Below are positions 34,967 to 45,813 of a stretch of 64,000 nucleotides of DNA, piece by piece. The position numbers and the translations under genes were made by a program. Within the stretch, counting starts at the first letter, position 1, and each line of letters opens with the position of its first letter. Origin of the DNA: Selaginella moellendorffii (Eukaryota > Streptophyta > Lycopodiopsida > Selaginellales > Selaginellaceae); the NCBI RefSeq assembly GCF_000143415.4, contig NW_003314261.1, positions 1,925,973 to 1,989,972 on the forward strand. Direction: 5' to 3'. The notes beneath the pieces are model-generated. The model made no database searches. It was not told the DNA's origin and saw only the letters and a program-made list of their open reading frames with translations.

Positions 34967-35390
34967 GCATGAAGCTTGTCCTCATCACTAAGCTACATCG
35001 CTGCTGCGTATTGAAGTGAAAGTGAGAGTGATGGCACTTGGATCTCCACTGGAAGCACGGCCTCTGTCCCATAGACAAGGGAGAATGGGGTCGCGGAGAT
35101 GGATGTCTTGAAGGATGTCCGGAAGGCCCACAATGCCGTAACCAATTGCTCATGCCAATGCCTTGGGTGATCCTCCACAAGCTTTGAGATGACTATCTTC
35201 AATATCTTGTTGCTGGACTCGGCCTAGCCATTACGCTCAGGATAATAGCTGTTGCTCTTCACGTGCTTAACCTGCAGCTACTGGAGAAGATGCATCACAC
35301 ACTTCCGCCGCATGTGAAAAGTTGGCTAGAACTCTTGGATGGTCACAATCCAAGATAAAGTATGAGGACTGTGAACCGATCGCTGTAAAA
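34967..35390 (-). pseudogene. Integrase remnant of C-minus
   Basis: The minus frame (35202-34993) encodes KLVEDHPRHWHEQLVTALWA, then FSLVYGTEAVLPVEIQ, typical of the gypsy integrase core end. It matches 52666-52860 of C-plus. Upstream, the part that encodes the zinc-binding and first catalytic region in C-plus (about 51,900-52,560) is missing. The single CTTGG at 35334-35338 is the empty target site of the TRIM found in C-plus. Confidence 0.75.
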
Positions 35391-35690
35391 CAAAGGTCAG
35401 CATAGTAAAACAAACATGGGAATGGATACATGCTCCAGCAAGAAAGTGACGAAATCCCTCCAAGGTATAGACAATAGCCACTGCTTCTTTTTCCGCATCC
35501 ACGTACTTCTTTTTAGTCTCCTTGAACGAATGTGAGGCATAATATGTTGCATGTGGTGGCTTCCCAGGCTATGAATGTTGGAAAAGACGTAGTCCAAAAG
35601 CCTCTATGCCCGTCGTGATGTAAATTTTGAAAGGAAGTTGTCGTTCTGGTGGTTGGAATACCAAGGGCTCCATGGTAGGAAATTCTGAAC
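35391..35690 (-). pseudogene. RNase H remnant of C-minus
   Basis: It matches 50,998-51,284 of C-plus, the gypsy RNase H after reverse transcriptase. It joins directly to sequence corresponding to about 49,165-49,205 near 35,670. The upstream RNase H and all of reverse transcriptase are therefore deleted. Confidence 0.7.
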
Positions 35691-36190
35691 TCAAAAAGCT
35701 ATAAGAGCTCTGCCATGGTTGTTGAGAAAGGTGGCGCTATGGGTTCCATCGCTAATCTCCATCTTGCTTTATGCACTGTCAATGGTGCAATGGGCTGTGA
35801 ATTGCCATGAGCAGCTAAGGATGATAGAGTCCTTGAAAGAGGACGTTCCAAGATGTTGGTATTCAACCACGAGGAAATCCACCTGAGAAATAACACCCTA
35901 CACAGAGACCTTGACACCACAGCAAATGCCCACTAGAGGAACAGTGTGGTTGGCGAAGGTTTTGAGCATGATGGAGGAGGTCTCAGTGATCTGTAGCTGT
36001 GCCAAAAGGGCAACTTTAAGAGAGATAATGTTGCTTCCAAAACCGGAGTCAACCAAAGCATCCATCTTACAAGAGGAAGTACCAATCTGCACCAGGACGA
36101 AGAATGAACTAGGATCTCCACCGTATCTTATCATGTCGACAATGTGCACATCTTAAGGAGTCCTCTTGAGAGTGCTCTCTGGTGTTCCTG
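35691..36190 (-). pseudogene. Protease of C-minus
   Basis: The minus frame 36149-35898 encodes SSCKMDALVDSGFGSNIISL, with the retropepsin DSG active-site loop, then a typical hydrophobic second half (VPLVGICCGVKVSV). It matches 48136-48387 of C-plus. It is followed by about 180 bp that match 48,390-48,585 of C-plus before the deletion junction. Confidence 0.75.
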
Positions 36191-37539
36191 ACTATGCAAA
36201 CTCCTCTAAACGCTGGCTGAATCTTGGGACAAGACACAACTTGTCTCGAAGCGAAAAGGTGATGGGAGTGTCAACCAATTGTTGAAGAACCGGCTCTAGA
36301 ATAGGAATAGCTATTGGTGAGATCTTAGGAGAAGAGAGTAGTGACTTGAAGGGGAGCTTACAAGCCACCCTCTGTGTCACTGGATTTGGTGCTAACAGAG
36401 ATTCACTCTCAACCAACACTGGGGGATCGATGCCAGGTTGAGCGGTTGCCTTCTTCTTTGCTTGGGCTCGAGTGGCTGCGGTTTGCTGCTATTGCCTATA
36501 GAGTTCCTCAACTACCAAAATTGTGTTGATCAATGAGGCTGGTGCCTTGCTTTTGCTTGACGAAGGGGCTACCTCAATTGCTTGTGGCTCCAATTGCTCT
36601 TGATATGTCTCTATACCGCAAGACAATGTGAAATTATCAGTGAAGGGACGTTGTTGGACACGTTGAGAAGGTGGAGGCCGAAGCTCAGGGTGAAGCTTGA
36701 AGCAGCGCTGCAGGTTGTGTGTGTTTGTCTTGCAGTGAGTGCACCAATGGGACTTAAATCTGCGTTCCCGAGCTGTAGTGGCCTCTTTTCTGGACTCCAC
36801 CAGCTCCTGGAGTAGTTTGTCATGGTGTGATTGCTGCTGAAGAATGATCTCCTTCAGCTGCCGCATCTCGTTGGCAAAGTTCTCAATAGCCGGAGGTGTA
36901 TGCTCAATAGCGATGGGCTTTGGTATGGACGGGTGAAGAGTTACACAAGGTGACTCTGATGGGGTGATGGCTTGGTCAAAATCAACTCTAGCAATCCTTA
37001 GGTCGACAAGGAGCTCTCTTTCCAACTTCGTGGCAAATGAAAATGCCTCGCAACAAGACGTGAATGTCTTCTTAAGAAGTTTCCCCTGCAAATTCCCATG
37101 CAGACCTACTGTGAATGCCGTGATCCCCATCTTGGACCACTCTGCAATCCCAACACTACTTCCAGTATGCTCAAAACCGAGTGATATAGTCAGCAACAGA
37201 CTCGTGAGCACCCTGCCAGAACGAAAAGAGGTCGACAAGTAGTCGATTTGTGGGTTTTTCTTCAATGAAACGTTCTCTAAAAGAAGCAAGTAGTGTCTTG
37301 AAGTCTGTCTGGTCCTTTGTGAGGAGAGAATTTGCCCAAGTTGCTGCTTTGCCTTCAAGAGACTGCAAAAAGTTGCGACACATACAATCATCATTGACGA
37401 TCATGTTTGTGGTGCAATAATAATCAAAGCGACTGATATGCGATGTTGGAGAGACTGCTCCAACACCTGAGAAGGTCGGTAGATCACTCCCCTTCTGTAG
37501 AACATGGAGCTGAGGTTGAGTTAAAGGTGGCTGCACCAT
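36191..37539 (-). pseudogene. Gag of C-minus
   Basis: The start is at 37539 (MVQPPLTQPQLHVLQ). A frameshift near 37,170 moves the frame, which then runs through LKKTFTSCCEAFSFATKLER to a CCHC knuckle, WCTHCKTNTHNLQRCF. A stop at 36489 splits off the gag-protease linker (36419-36192). Gag would form the particle and bind RNA. Unlike C-plus, this copy has only one copy of the linker segment, so the tandem duplication in C-plus happened after the two copies separated. Confidence 0.8.
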
Positions 37540-38890
37540 AGCTCATAAATCAAAGTCATTGAAATTTGCCGAGGATGAAGAGGACTCGGCCCGAGAAGGT
37601 GTTATGTCATACCTAAATTGCCTTTGGATGTTAGAAAGTTTACTCCATACCTAGGGCCTTGAGGTATGGTAAAAGGGTACCAATTTGTCGCATGTCTAGT
37701 TTGTACTGGCATCAAATACCCTAAACACTGCAAATGCCCGGTGAAGGCAACTGAGTTGATAGGAGCAAAGAGACTATAGGGTAATGCTCAAGTTGCTCAA
37801 AGTTTCCCAAAATGCCTGTGATGAAGAGAAATAAGGGTGAAAATGGAAGGAGATGTTGGGCTCGAGAACATATAACCGTTGGCCCATAGAGTAAGCGCTG
37901 ACCTCTTAGCATAGCTGGTAACCAGTAACTAGTAACTAGTAACCAGTAACTAGGAACTTGTAACCTATAACTGGTAACCACTTGCTCTCACTCCTACTCC
38001 TATGCCTACTCCAACACCAACTCCTACCCCTGCGCCAACTCCTGTTCCAGCTCCTGTTCCTGTTCTTACACCTACTCCTGCTCCCTAAAGATTGCTTCGT
38101 TCCCAAGAAACTCCTAATAAAGTTTAGCCCGAAAGAGAAAAATGAGTCCTCTGGTCTCGATCCTTCCCCATTTTGATGAAGGTGAAGGAAACCCATTTGC
38201 CTCTTTAGGAGACTTTGGTCTCGATCCTTCCCCATTTTGACTGTTGGTGAGCTTGTTGGAAAGGGCTCAGCCCCATCTACCCTCTATCACAAGAATTTGT
38301 GAAGAAGCTACCTCAATATTCCCCAAAATCCAAGAAGAGGTAGCCCAAAACACTAATATTGTGGAAAAAAATGTGCATGTCACTAATGTAGATCAATACT
38401 AAGGCACCGTTGGTGCTTTTGGAAAGCCTAGGACCAGGAGCACCTCCAGAGAAAAGCGGCATCCAAAACAAAGCCCGAAGAGGCACGAATTCCTACTACG
38501 AAGATGACCCAATCTAGCCAGAGAAGAAAATCCTTTTGCATGCCATCAATTCACCCAAATTTAGCACCAAAAATCACCACTACTTGTAGATTTAGGCTAG
38601 ATCTACAAGCCTAAATGCACTACTTTGAGAAATTAGGCCCCATATCTAGGTGAAGAAGTGAAAACCCCAAAATGTTCATCCAACCGAGACAAGAAACATT
38701 GTATTTCTTCAAATACTATACGGCTTGATGAGCGCTATACCTTGCTAGAAAGAGGACTATCCAACACGCCCAAGATCAAACAAAACCACCACCAGAAGAA
38801 CAAGAAATTCCTTCCCAAATTCTGTGGCCAAAAGAAAAAGAGAGAAATGATGCCTCAAAAAGTGCTGCACATCACGCCGGGTTCACCATT
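37540..38890 (-). other. 5' leader of C-minus
   Basis: It matches the leader of C-plus (39658-40209 and 45814-46258) in reverse complement. It also contains, near 37,860-38,090, a segment resembling the minisatellite part of the C LTR that C-plus lacks at this place. The single GGTAG at 38339-38343 is the empty site of the chromovirus insertion in C-plus. Confidence 0.65.
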
Positions 38891-38988
38891 TGTTGGGGGA
38901 AGGAGGGGTGCCTCCCCCAACGCTCGCTCAAACACAAGAAATGCTTCAATGCTCTTCACAAAAATGCCTCGTCCTTGCCCTTGTGATT
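38891..38988 (-). repeat. Truncated 5' LTR of C-minus
   Basis: Only the last 98 bp of the C LTR remain (minus-strand end CCCCAACA at 38891). The break at 38988 leads into unrelated DNA. Confidence 0.8.
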
Positions 38989-39472
38989 GAGTTTGACCTT
39001 TAGATTGAGATTTCTACAGTGACAACTCTGCCATCCACATTGCCAGCTCTGCAACCAAATGGCTCCAATGCACATCCACCCCCATTTGTACCACCACTGC
39101 CATTGCTGCCACCACTACCATTATCACCACCACCACCTTCACTGCCATTGCCACCACTACCTTCATCACCACCATTACCACCACCGCCGCTATCATTGCT
39201 ATTACCACCACCACCACCACTCTCATCACCACCACCAGCACCATTGCAAACATTGTCATCATTGCTATTGCTGCCACTATTGCTGCCACCACCACCTCAA
39301 ATGCCACTACTCTTAACATATTCACAAAATATGGCAAAAATTAGCTACATTACAAAGTAGTGCACAATAGTGTCTAAGAGGTAATGGTGCTATTGGAGGT
39401 GTAGTTGAAGTTGAAAAAGAAGTGGAACTACCTGAACATGTCGTGGACAAGCGCTTCTAAAAGACAATATTA
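38989..39472. repeat. Spacer between head-to-head C elements with CAC/CAT-rich microsatellite
   Basis: This is a 484-bp unique segment. From about 39,075 to 39,300 it is an irregular (CAC, CAT, GCC, ATT) trinucleotide repeat that makes long low-complexity frames in several phases (Pro/Leu-rich, His-rich, and Val/Met-rich on the other strand). I regard these frames as non-coding. Both flanking C elements have truncated 5' LTRs here. Confidence 0.7.
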
Positions 39473-39657
39473 GGGCGTGGCCACTGAGAGAGTGAGAGAG
39501 AGAGAGAGGGAATATTCTAGTCCTCAGAATATTCCCCATCTTCCTTGTATAAAACCCTTGCCTCACAAGGGCAAGGGGGGGCATTTTTGTGAAGAGCATT
39601 GAAGCATTTCTTGTGTTTGAGCAAGTGTTGGGGGAGGCGCCCCTCCTTCCCCCAACA
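39473..39657 (+). repeat. Truncated 5' LTR of C-plus
   Basis: The last 185 bp of the C LTR, from GGGCGTGGCCACTGAGAGAG to CCCCAACA. A TATAAAA box lies at about 39547. The next bases (AA, then TGGTGAACCCAGCGTGATG) occupy the primer-site position. Confidence 0.85.
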
Positions 39658-40209
39658 AATGGTGAACCCAGCGTGATGTGCAGCACTTTCTGAGGCATCA
39701 TTTCTCTCTTTTTCTTTTGGCCGGAGAATTTGGGAAGGAATTTCTTGTTCGTCTGGTGGTGGTTTTGTTTGATCTTGGGCGTGTTGGGTAGATCTGGAGC
39801 TCCTCTTTTTAGCAAGGTATAGCGCTCATCAAGCCGTACAGTATTTGAAGATTCTTGTCTTGGTTAGATGAACATTTTGGGGTTTTCACTTCCTCGCCTA
39901 GATATGGGGGTTTAATTTCTCCAAGTAGTGCATTTAGGCTTGTAGATATAACCTAGATCTACAAGTAGTGGTGATTTTTCGTGCTAGATTTGGGCAAATT
40001 GATGGCATGCAAAAGGATTTTTTTCTCTGGCTAGATTGGGTCATCTTCGTAGTAGGAATTCGTGCCTCTTCAGGCTTTGTTTTGGATGCCGCTTGTCTCT
40101 AGAGGTGCTCCTAGTCCTAGGATTTCCGAAAGTACCAACGGTGCCTTAGTATTGATCTACATTAGTGACATGCACATTTTTTTCCACAATATTGGTGTTT
40201 TGGGCTACC

Positions 40210-40596
40210 TATCAGGAATCCCCCAATTCTTGCCACATTCCTGACTCTCACCGAATTCCTGACCTGCAGACCACATTCCTAACTCTCAAAACACTTCCCT
40301 ATTCCTGACTCTCGAGACACTTCCCTATTCCTGACTCTCTGATTTCCTGTATGATTCTTGAGTCTTGAGATAGATTCCTATTGATGATGTGGCACCTCCT
40401 CGACCTCAGCTATATTTAAGCCGTCCTTGATCTAAGAGTGGTGGAGCTTCATCAACCTATAGTATATATAGGTTAGCCTTGTTCCATTTCTCCACAATCT
40501 GAATCAACACCAGTCTAAGGCCTTTTCTTTGTTTCCACTAGCTTTTCTCTTTGTGTTTTGCATTTTCTAGTCTTGATCTTGTTGGGGGTCTTGATA
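40210..40596 (+). repeat. 5' LTR of chromovirus copy 2
   Basis: 387 bp, with two copies of the 26-bp CTCGAGACACTTCCC unit and a TATATATA box at 40463-40470. The probable transcript start lies about 30 bp further on, where CACAATCTGAATCAA (40493-40507) begins. Confidence 0.9.
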
Positions 40597-40598
40597 GT

Positions 40599-40613
40599 TT
40601 GATTCAGATTGTG
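40599..40613 (+). other. Candidate self-primer binding site, copy 2
   Basis: TTGATTCAGATTGTG begins three bases after the LTR and is the exact reverse complement of LTR bases 40493-40507. No tRNA-iMet-type TGGTATCAGAGC site is present here. Confidence 0.6.
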
Positions 40614-40692
40614 TTTTTTTGTTTTTTGCTTTAGCTCGTTTTGATTGTTTGACTACCTTTGCCTTTTTTCCCCTTTTTCTTTCTTCTTGTCG

Positions 40693-41634
40693 ATGGAGTC
40701 TCCAAGCCATCCTGATTTCTTTGCCGAAGTTCTTGCAAAAATCCAGTCTGAGAATACCGATCTGAAGGCGACCCTTCTTCGCATGCAGCAGGAGCTTGCT
40801 TCACTTTCGGCTCAAGGATCCAGCAAAGTTCCTGAACCGAAGGTGAGTTTCCTGGCAAAATTTTTAGGCAAGCGTTTGGAGCTTCATGGATTCCTGAACC
40901 AAATGGAGCTGATTTTCGCACTTCAACATCGGCGGTACCCCACTCCCGAGTCTCAAATCGGCGTGATTGAGACGTTGCTGGAAGGTGCAGCTTTGTCATG
41001 GTTTTCTCCTCTTCTGGAGAAGAGCATGAAAGGGGTCGTGGTTCCGAAGCTGATGGATCTTCAATTGTTCAAAGAGAAGTTCGAAGCATGTTTTGGCGAG
41101 ACGGATCGGGTTCGGGCTGCTACCACAAAGATGAGACGTCTCTCTCAGGGGTCTCGTCCCGCCTCGATCTACACTACAGAGTTCCAACTCCTTGCCTTGG
41201 ACACTTAGTGGGATGAGCGGGCCCTGATTGACCAATTTCATTTCGGCCTCAACAACAGTGTCAAGGATTTGTTGCTCACCATGGAGGATCCCAAGGACCT
41301 GTCGGACGCCATCAACAAAGCTGTTCGATGTGACAACTGTCTCTTTGAACGTCGTCAGGAAAGTCCCCGCGTCGCTGTTTTTCCGTCCCAGACTCAGGAA
41401 TCCCAGCTTGAGTCTTCGGGGCATACTCCTGAACCTACTGCTCCGGTTCCGATGGATATTTCTGGTACTCCCCGACTCATTAGAGGGAAGTTGAGTCCTG
41501 TTGAGAAGCAACATCGAATATCTCATAATCTTTGCCTCTACTGTGCTGATCCTAATCACAAAGCAGCTGTATGTCCCAAGAAGCCTCCCCGATTGCTTGA
41601 GTTCACTCTGCCTCAAAGTCCACCTCTATTGTAG
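40693..41634 (+). pseudogene. Gag of chromovirus copy 2
   Basis: The start is ATG 40693 (MESPSHPDFFAEVLAKIQSE); the longer upstream frame from 40645 lies in the leader. One frame runs through a TAG at 41206-41208 to a stop at 41634. It has a short coiled-coil-like N-terminus, a gag capsid region (FLNQMELIFALQHRRYPTPE, then LSWFSPLLEKS), and a single CCHC knuckle LCLYCADPNHKAAVCP. The product would assemble particles and bind RNA. The stop lies where copy 1 has a sense codon (LALDTQWDER). Confidence 0.85.
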
Positions 41635-41639
41635 TCAGA

Positions 41640-42314
41640 AAACGACCCTGTCCAAACAGAGTAGGAGTTGTCTGTTTGGACATCCCGAATAAAAATCACT
41701 TTTCTTCTTTATCAAGCTCCTCACCACCTTTCATCAAAGCCACCACCAATTCCCGCAACTTCTGCGTCCCATGTCTCCTTTCTTTCACCAGACAATCAGG
41801 ACTCAAGGCTCTGGTGCTACTGGACTCGGGTGCAACTTCCTGCTTCATGGACACGGACTTTGCTGCATGACATCACGTTCCTCTTTCTCCTACCATACGG
41901 GATTTGAGGGTTGAAGGCATCAGCGGGCATTTTGTGTCTCCATCTTCTGGACTTAGGGAAACGTTGCCCATTCAAGTACACATTGGGTCCACCGTCACCA
42001 ATATCGCCTTCAACATCATCAATAGCAAGTCCTCCTTTGTGGTGCTTGGTCTTCCTTGGTTCCAACTACATCAACCTTAGATCTGTTGGAAGGAATTATA
42101 GCTCCTCTCTCCCAAATCACCATCTCCCACGGCTTTCCCTACTGTTCATCGAGTCCGAATCAGGAATAGTTCCCTAAAATCAAATCGGGGTTCTGTTCCT
42201 GACTCTACGAAGTTTTCACCCTCTTCTTTTTCCTCTCTTCCATCTTACACTAGACAATATCCTCATCTCATCATTCCATTTAGTTGTACGCCTTCTCCTA
42301 TCTCCACAATCACT
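41640..42314 (+). pseudogene. Protease region of chromovirus copy 2, frameshifted
   Basis: The aspartic protease signature ALVLLDSGATSCFMDTDF is readable at about 41,810-41,868, in the 41676-41870 frame. A stop follows at 41868, and the remaining protease and linker codons are spread over other frames with further stops. It sits between gag and the reverse transcriptase frame, as expected for Ty3/gypsy. Confidence 0.7.
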
Positions 42315-45300
42315 ATGAAAGGACTCCTTCATGAAGAACCTCTTTTCCTTTTTGCTTTGCATGTTTTTCCTGTCAGTTTTCCTGAGAAGTATCATGATTT
42401 TGGGGATGTGTTTGACAAGAAAAAAGCTAGTGTCTTGCCTATTCATCGGCCTTATGACTGTCCCATTGATTTACAGGAAGGAGCGTCACCTCCGTGGGGG
42501 CCTATCTACGGGTTATCCCCGTCCGAGCTTCAGGCCCTCAAAGAGTACGTGGATCAGAACCTTGCCTCGGGGTACATTCAGCATTCACAATCCCCAGCTG
42601 GAGCACCTGTCTTCTTTGTCAAGAAGAAGGACGAGAGTTTGCGGCTAGTCATCGACTACCGAGGTTTGAACAAGGTGACTGTTCGGAACCGTTATCCGAT
42701 GCCCCTGATCTCGGACCTGTTGGAACGCCTCGGCGGTGCCCACTTCTTCACCAAGATCGACCTCCGTGGAGCATACAACCTAATCCGGATCCGGCCTGGT
42801 GATGAATGGAAGACTGCGTTCCGAACCCGCTATGGCCACTTCGAGTACATTGTCATGCCATTTGGCTTGACAAATGCTCCAGCAGTTTTTCAACACATGG
42901 CAAAGGACATCTTTCGGGAGTTTCTTGATCAGATGGTGATCGTCTACCTCGATGACATCCTCATCTACTCAAAAACTCAGGAGGAGCACGACGAACATGT
43001 ACGTAAGGTGCTAGCAAAGTTGTGAGAACACGGCCTATACGCGAAGCTTGAGAAATGTTCCTTTGATCAGCAGTCTGTGGAGTTCCTTGGGTACATTGTC
43101 ACTCCTGAGGGTATCACGATGGATCCTGCCAAAGTCAAGACTATTCTCGAATGGGAGCTTCTCCAATCAATGTCGGACGTTCAGGTTTTCCTTGGCTTCG
43201 CCAACTTCTATCGCAAATTCATTGATCACTACTTTGACATTGTCCTTCCTCTCACGCATCTCACTCGCAAGGATGTTCCCTTCTCTTGGTCTACTGCTGC
43301 CCAGCAGGCCTTTGACACACTCAAGGCGGCCTTCAGTTCTGCTCCCGTCTTGATCCACGCTGATCCCTCACAACCTTTCTTCATCGAGGCTGACGCCTCC
43401 GACTTTGCCATTGGTGCTGTGCTGTCTCAACTCGGAGCGGATCAAGAATTTCATCCAGTCGCTTTCCATTCTCGGAAATTCCAGCCGGCGGAGATCAATT
43501 ATGAAATCCACGACAAGGAGCTCCTTGCTATTGTGGATTCCTTTGGAGAGTGGCGTCGTTTCTTGGAGGGGGCAGGCCATCAAACAACGGTCTGAACGGA
43601 TCACAAAAATCTCGAGTACTTTGCCACTTCCCGAGTTTTGAGCCGTCGTCAAGTAAGGTGGGCACAATTCCTGAGTTGGTTTGACTTTGTTATCAAGTAC
43701 AGACCTGGAAAGCTTCAAGGCCTTCCTGATGCTCTTTCAAGGCGCTCCTATCTCAGTCTCAGGCCTGGTAATCCTGCCTTCGATCAACAAGATCAAGTTA
43801 TCCTCAGTCCTGATCGGCTTCAAGTTATGGCAATTTCCCTGGCCCCTTAGGACACCTCCTTGATGGATGCGATCAGAAACGATCTTCAATTTGATGATCT
43901 CGCCAATGACATTTTCCCCCATCTTCAGGCTGGACACCAAGTGACTCCCGACTGCCAGCGATTTGAAGAGTTTGAGTTCTTAGATGGCTTATTGTACCTT
44001 GGGGAGCAGCTTTACGTTCTTGAAGGTGATGCTCGAAGGTTGGTTCTGATGGCGTGCCACGATAGCCTGACTGCTGGTCACTTCGGCATTGCGAAAACCT
44101 ATGAGCTGGTTGCACGGGATTTTTTGTGGCCTCACATAGATGACTATATCAAAGCCTTTGTTACCTTCTGTGACACTTGCGCTCGGAATAAGGTACCTCG
44201 TCACCTTCCTTCAGGTTTGTTTCGATCCCTCCTGGTCCCTTCAGGTCCTTGGAAATCCATCTCCATGGATTTCTTGAGTGATCTTCCTAGTTTTGGAGGC
44301 TTTAACAACATTTTAGTTGTGGTGCATCGCTTCACAAATATGGCGCACTTCCTGCCATGTACCAAGGAGTTTTCGGGTGAGGACATGGCAAAACTGGTAT
44401 TCAGGGAAATTTTCCGACTTCATGGGATTCCTGCAGATGTGGTTTCGGATTGGGGACCTCAGTTTATCTCTCATTTTTGGCAATGGTTTTTGCAACTGCT
44501 AGGAGTGAAGGCCAACCTCTCCTTAGCATATCATCCTCAAACTGATGGACAGTCCGAGCGAACGATTCAGACGTTGGAACAATTCTTGAGGTGCTTCATC
44601 AACTATCATCAGGATAACTGGTTCGATATCCTTCCCCTTGCTGAGTTCTCCTATAACAACTCTATTCACTCCTCTCTTCAAGTTTCCCCCTTCTTTGCGA
44701 ACTCTGGTCGAAATCCTTGATTTAATCTCTCACTTCCTTCTCCATCCGACTCCTCTTGTTCAAATCCCCACTCTGAGGCATTTGTCTCCAACCTCCAGGA
44801 AATCCACAACTCCATCTCCTTCCATCTCCATCGTGCTCAGGAATCTCACAAAACATTTGCCAATATCCATCGTCAGGATTGTCCCCCTTACAATATCAGG
44901 GATAAAGTCTGGCTCCTCAGGAGAAATATCTCCACCACTAGGCCCTGTCCAAAACTCGATTTCAAATGCCTTGGTCCATTCCCTATCACTGCCATCATTA
45001 ATCCTGTCACTTATCACCTTGCACTTCCTTCCTCATATCAAATTCACCCCGTTTTTCACTCCTCTCTCCTTGAGCCTTATATTCCCAGTCCTATTCCAAA
45101 TCGGGTCATTCCTCCACCTCCACCAGTGCAGCTCGAGGATGGGTCTGAGTACGAGGTTCAAGACATCCTTGATTCCAAGATTTCACGGTCTAAACTCTAC
45201 TATCTGGTCGATTGGAAGGGGTATGGACCTGAGGAACGCACTTGGGAACCTGCGGACAACCTGATTCATTCTCTTGACCTTGTTCAGGACTTCCACCACC

Positions 45301-45410
45301 GCTATCCTTCTCGTCCCAGTCCCCATTCTTTTTCTCCATCTCCCATCCCTTGCCGCTCATCTCATCCTCCTCTTTGTTCACGTTCACATCCTCGTTCCTC
45401 TCGTTCTTGA
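42315..45410 (+). pseudogene. Pol of chromovirus copy 2 (RT, RNase H, integrase, chromodomain)
   Basis: One frame is open apart from four stops (at about 43,023, 43,593, 43,848 and 44,718). Reverse transcriptase has [20 protein letters not shown], then [13 protein letters not shown] and the active site [10 protein letters not shown]. RNase H has FFIEADASDFAIGAVLSQ and later TDHKNLEYFA. Integrase has the zinc-binding H-H-C-C pattern (ACHDSLTAGHFG, then FCDTCARNK), the Asp in SISMDFLSDLP, the Asp in DVVSDWGPQF, and the Glu in TDGQSERTIQTL. The C-terminal chromodomain reads YEVQDILDSKISRSKLYYLV, then DWKGYGPEERTWEPADNL. Chromodomains steer chromoviruses to particular chromatin. The stops all fit transitions. 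Confidence 0.92.
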
Positions 45411-45418
45411 GGAGGGGG
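45410..45418 (+). other. Polypurine tract of chromovirus copy 2
   Basis: AGGAGGGGG lies three bases before the 3' LTR start TGTCAGG. Confidence 0.7.
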
Positions 45419-45421
45419 TGC

Positions 45422-45808
45422 TGTCAGGAATCCCCCAATTCTTGCCACATTCCTGACTCTCACCGGATTCCTGACCTGCAGACCACATTCCTAACTCTCA
45501 AAACACTTCCCTATTCCTGACTCTCGAGACACTTCCCTATTCCTGACTCTCTAATTTCCTGTACGATTCTTGAGTCTCGAGCCAGATTCCTGATGATGAT
45601 GTGGTGCCTCCTCGACCTCAGCTATAATTAGGCCGTCCTCGATCTAAGAGTGGTGGAGCTTCATCAACCTATAGTATATATAGGTTAGCCTTGTTCCATT
45701 TCTCCACAATCTGAATCAACACCAGTCTAAGGCCTTTTCTTTGTTTCCACTAGCTTTTCTCTTTGTCTTTTGCATTTTCCAGTCTTGATCTTGTTTGGGG
45801 TCTTGACA
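45422..45808 (+). repeat. 3' LTR of chromovirus copy 2
   Basis: 387 bp, TGTCAGG...TTGACA. It also holds the CACAATCTGAATCAA segment (45705-45719) that is complementary to the primer site. Confidence 0.95.
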
Positions 45809-45813
45809 CTACC

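Larger units (their letters stand above)
11579..38988 (-). mobile_element. C-minus: family C gypsy element, split by element D
   Basis: It reads on the minus strand: a truncated 5' LTR (38891-38988), leader, gag, protease, an RNase H remnant, an integrase remnant and a complete 3' LTR (11579-13073). Element D is inserted in the integrase end with duplication of CACGT. Compared with C-plus it has lost the upstream RNase H domain, the whole reverse transcriptase and most of the integrase, so it is a deletion derivative that could not move on its own. Its single-copy sites at 35334-35338 (TRIM) and 38339-38343 (chromovirus) are the empty sites of insertions in C-plus. Confidence 0.85.
40210..45808 (+). 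mobile_element. Chromovirus copy 2: complete Ty3/gypsy element
   Basis: LTRs lie at 40210-40596 and 45422-45808, both 387 bp, and the TSD CTACC at 40205-40209 and 45809-45813. Total length is 5.6 kb. The gene order is gag with one CCHC knuckle, protease, reverse transcriptase, RNase H, integrase and a C-terminal chromodomain, which defines a chromovirus. The 5' LTR ends are mutated (TATCAGG...TTGATA) relative to the 3' LTR (TGTCAGG...TTGACA). The pol frame is continuous except for four in-frame stops, and the protease part of the gag region is frameshifted, so it is a decayed but recent-looking copy. Confidence 0.95.

Noticed and set aside
36582-36815. Plus-strand frames opposite the C-minus gag
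   Set aside because: They are antisense shadows of the minus-strand gag.
39059-39337. Long frames rich in His, Pro/Leu or Val/Met in the C spacer
   Set aside because: All arise from one trinucleotide microsatellite read in different frames and strands; no start context, domain or neighbour supports a gene.
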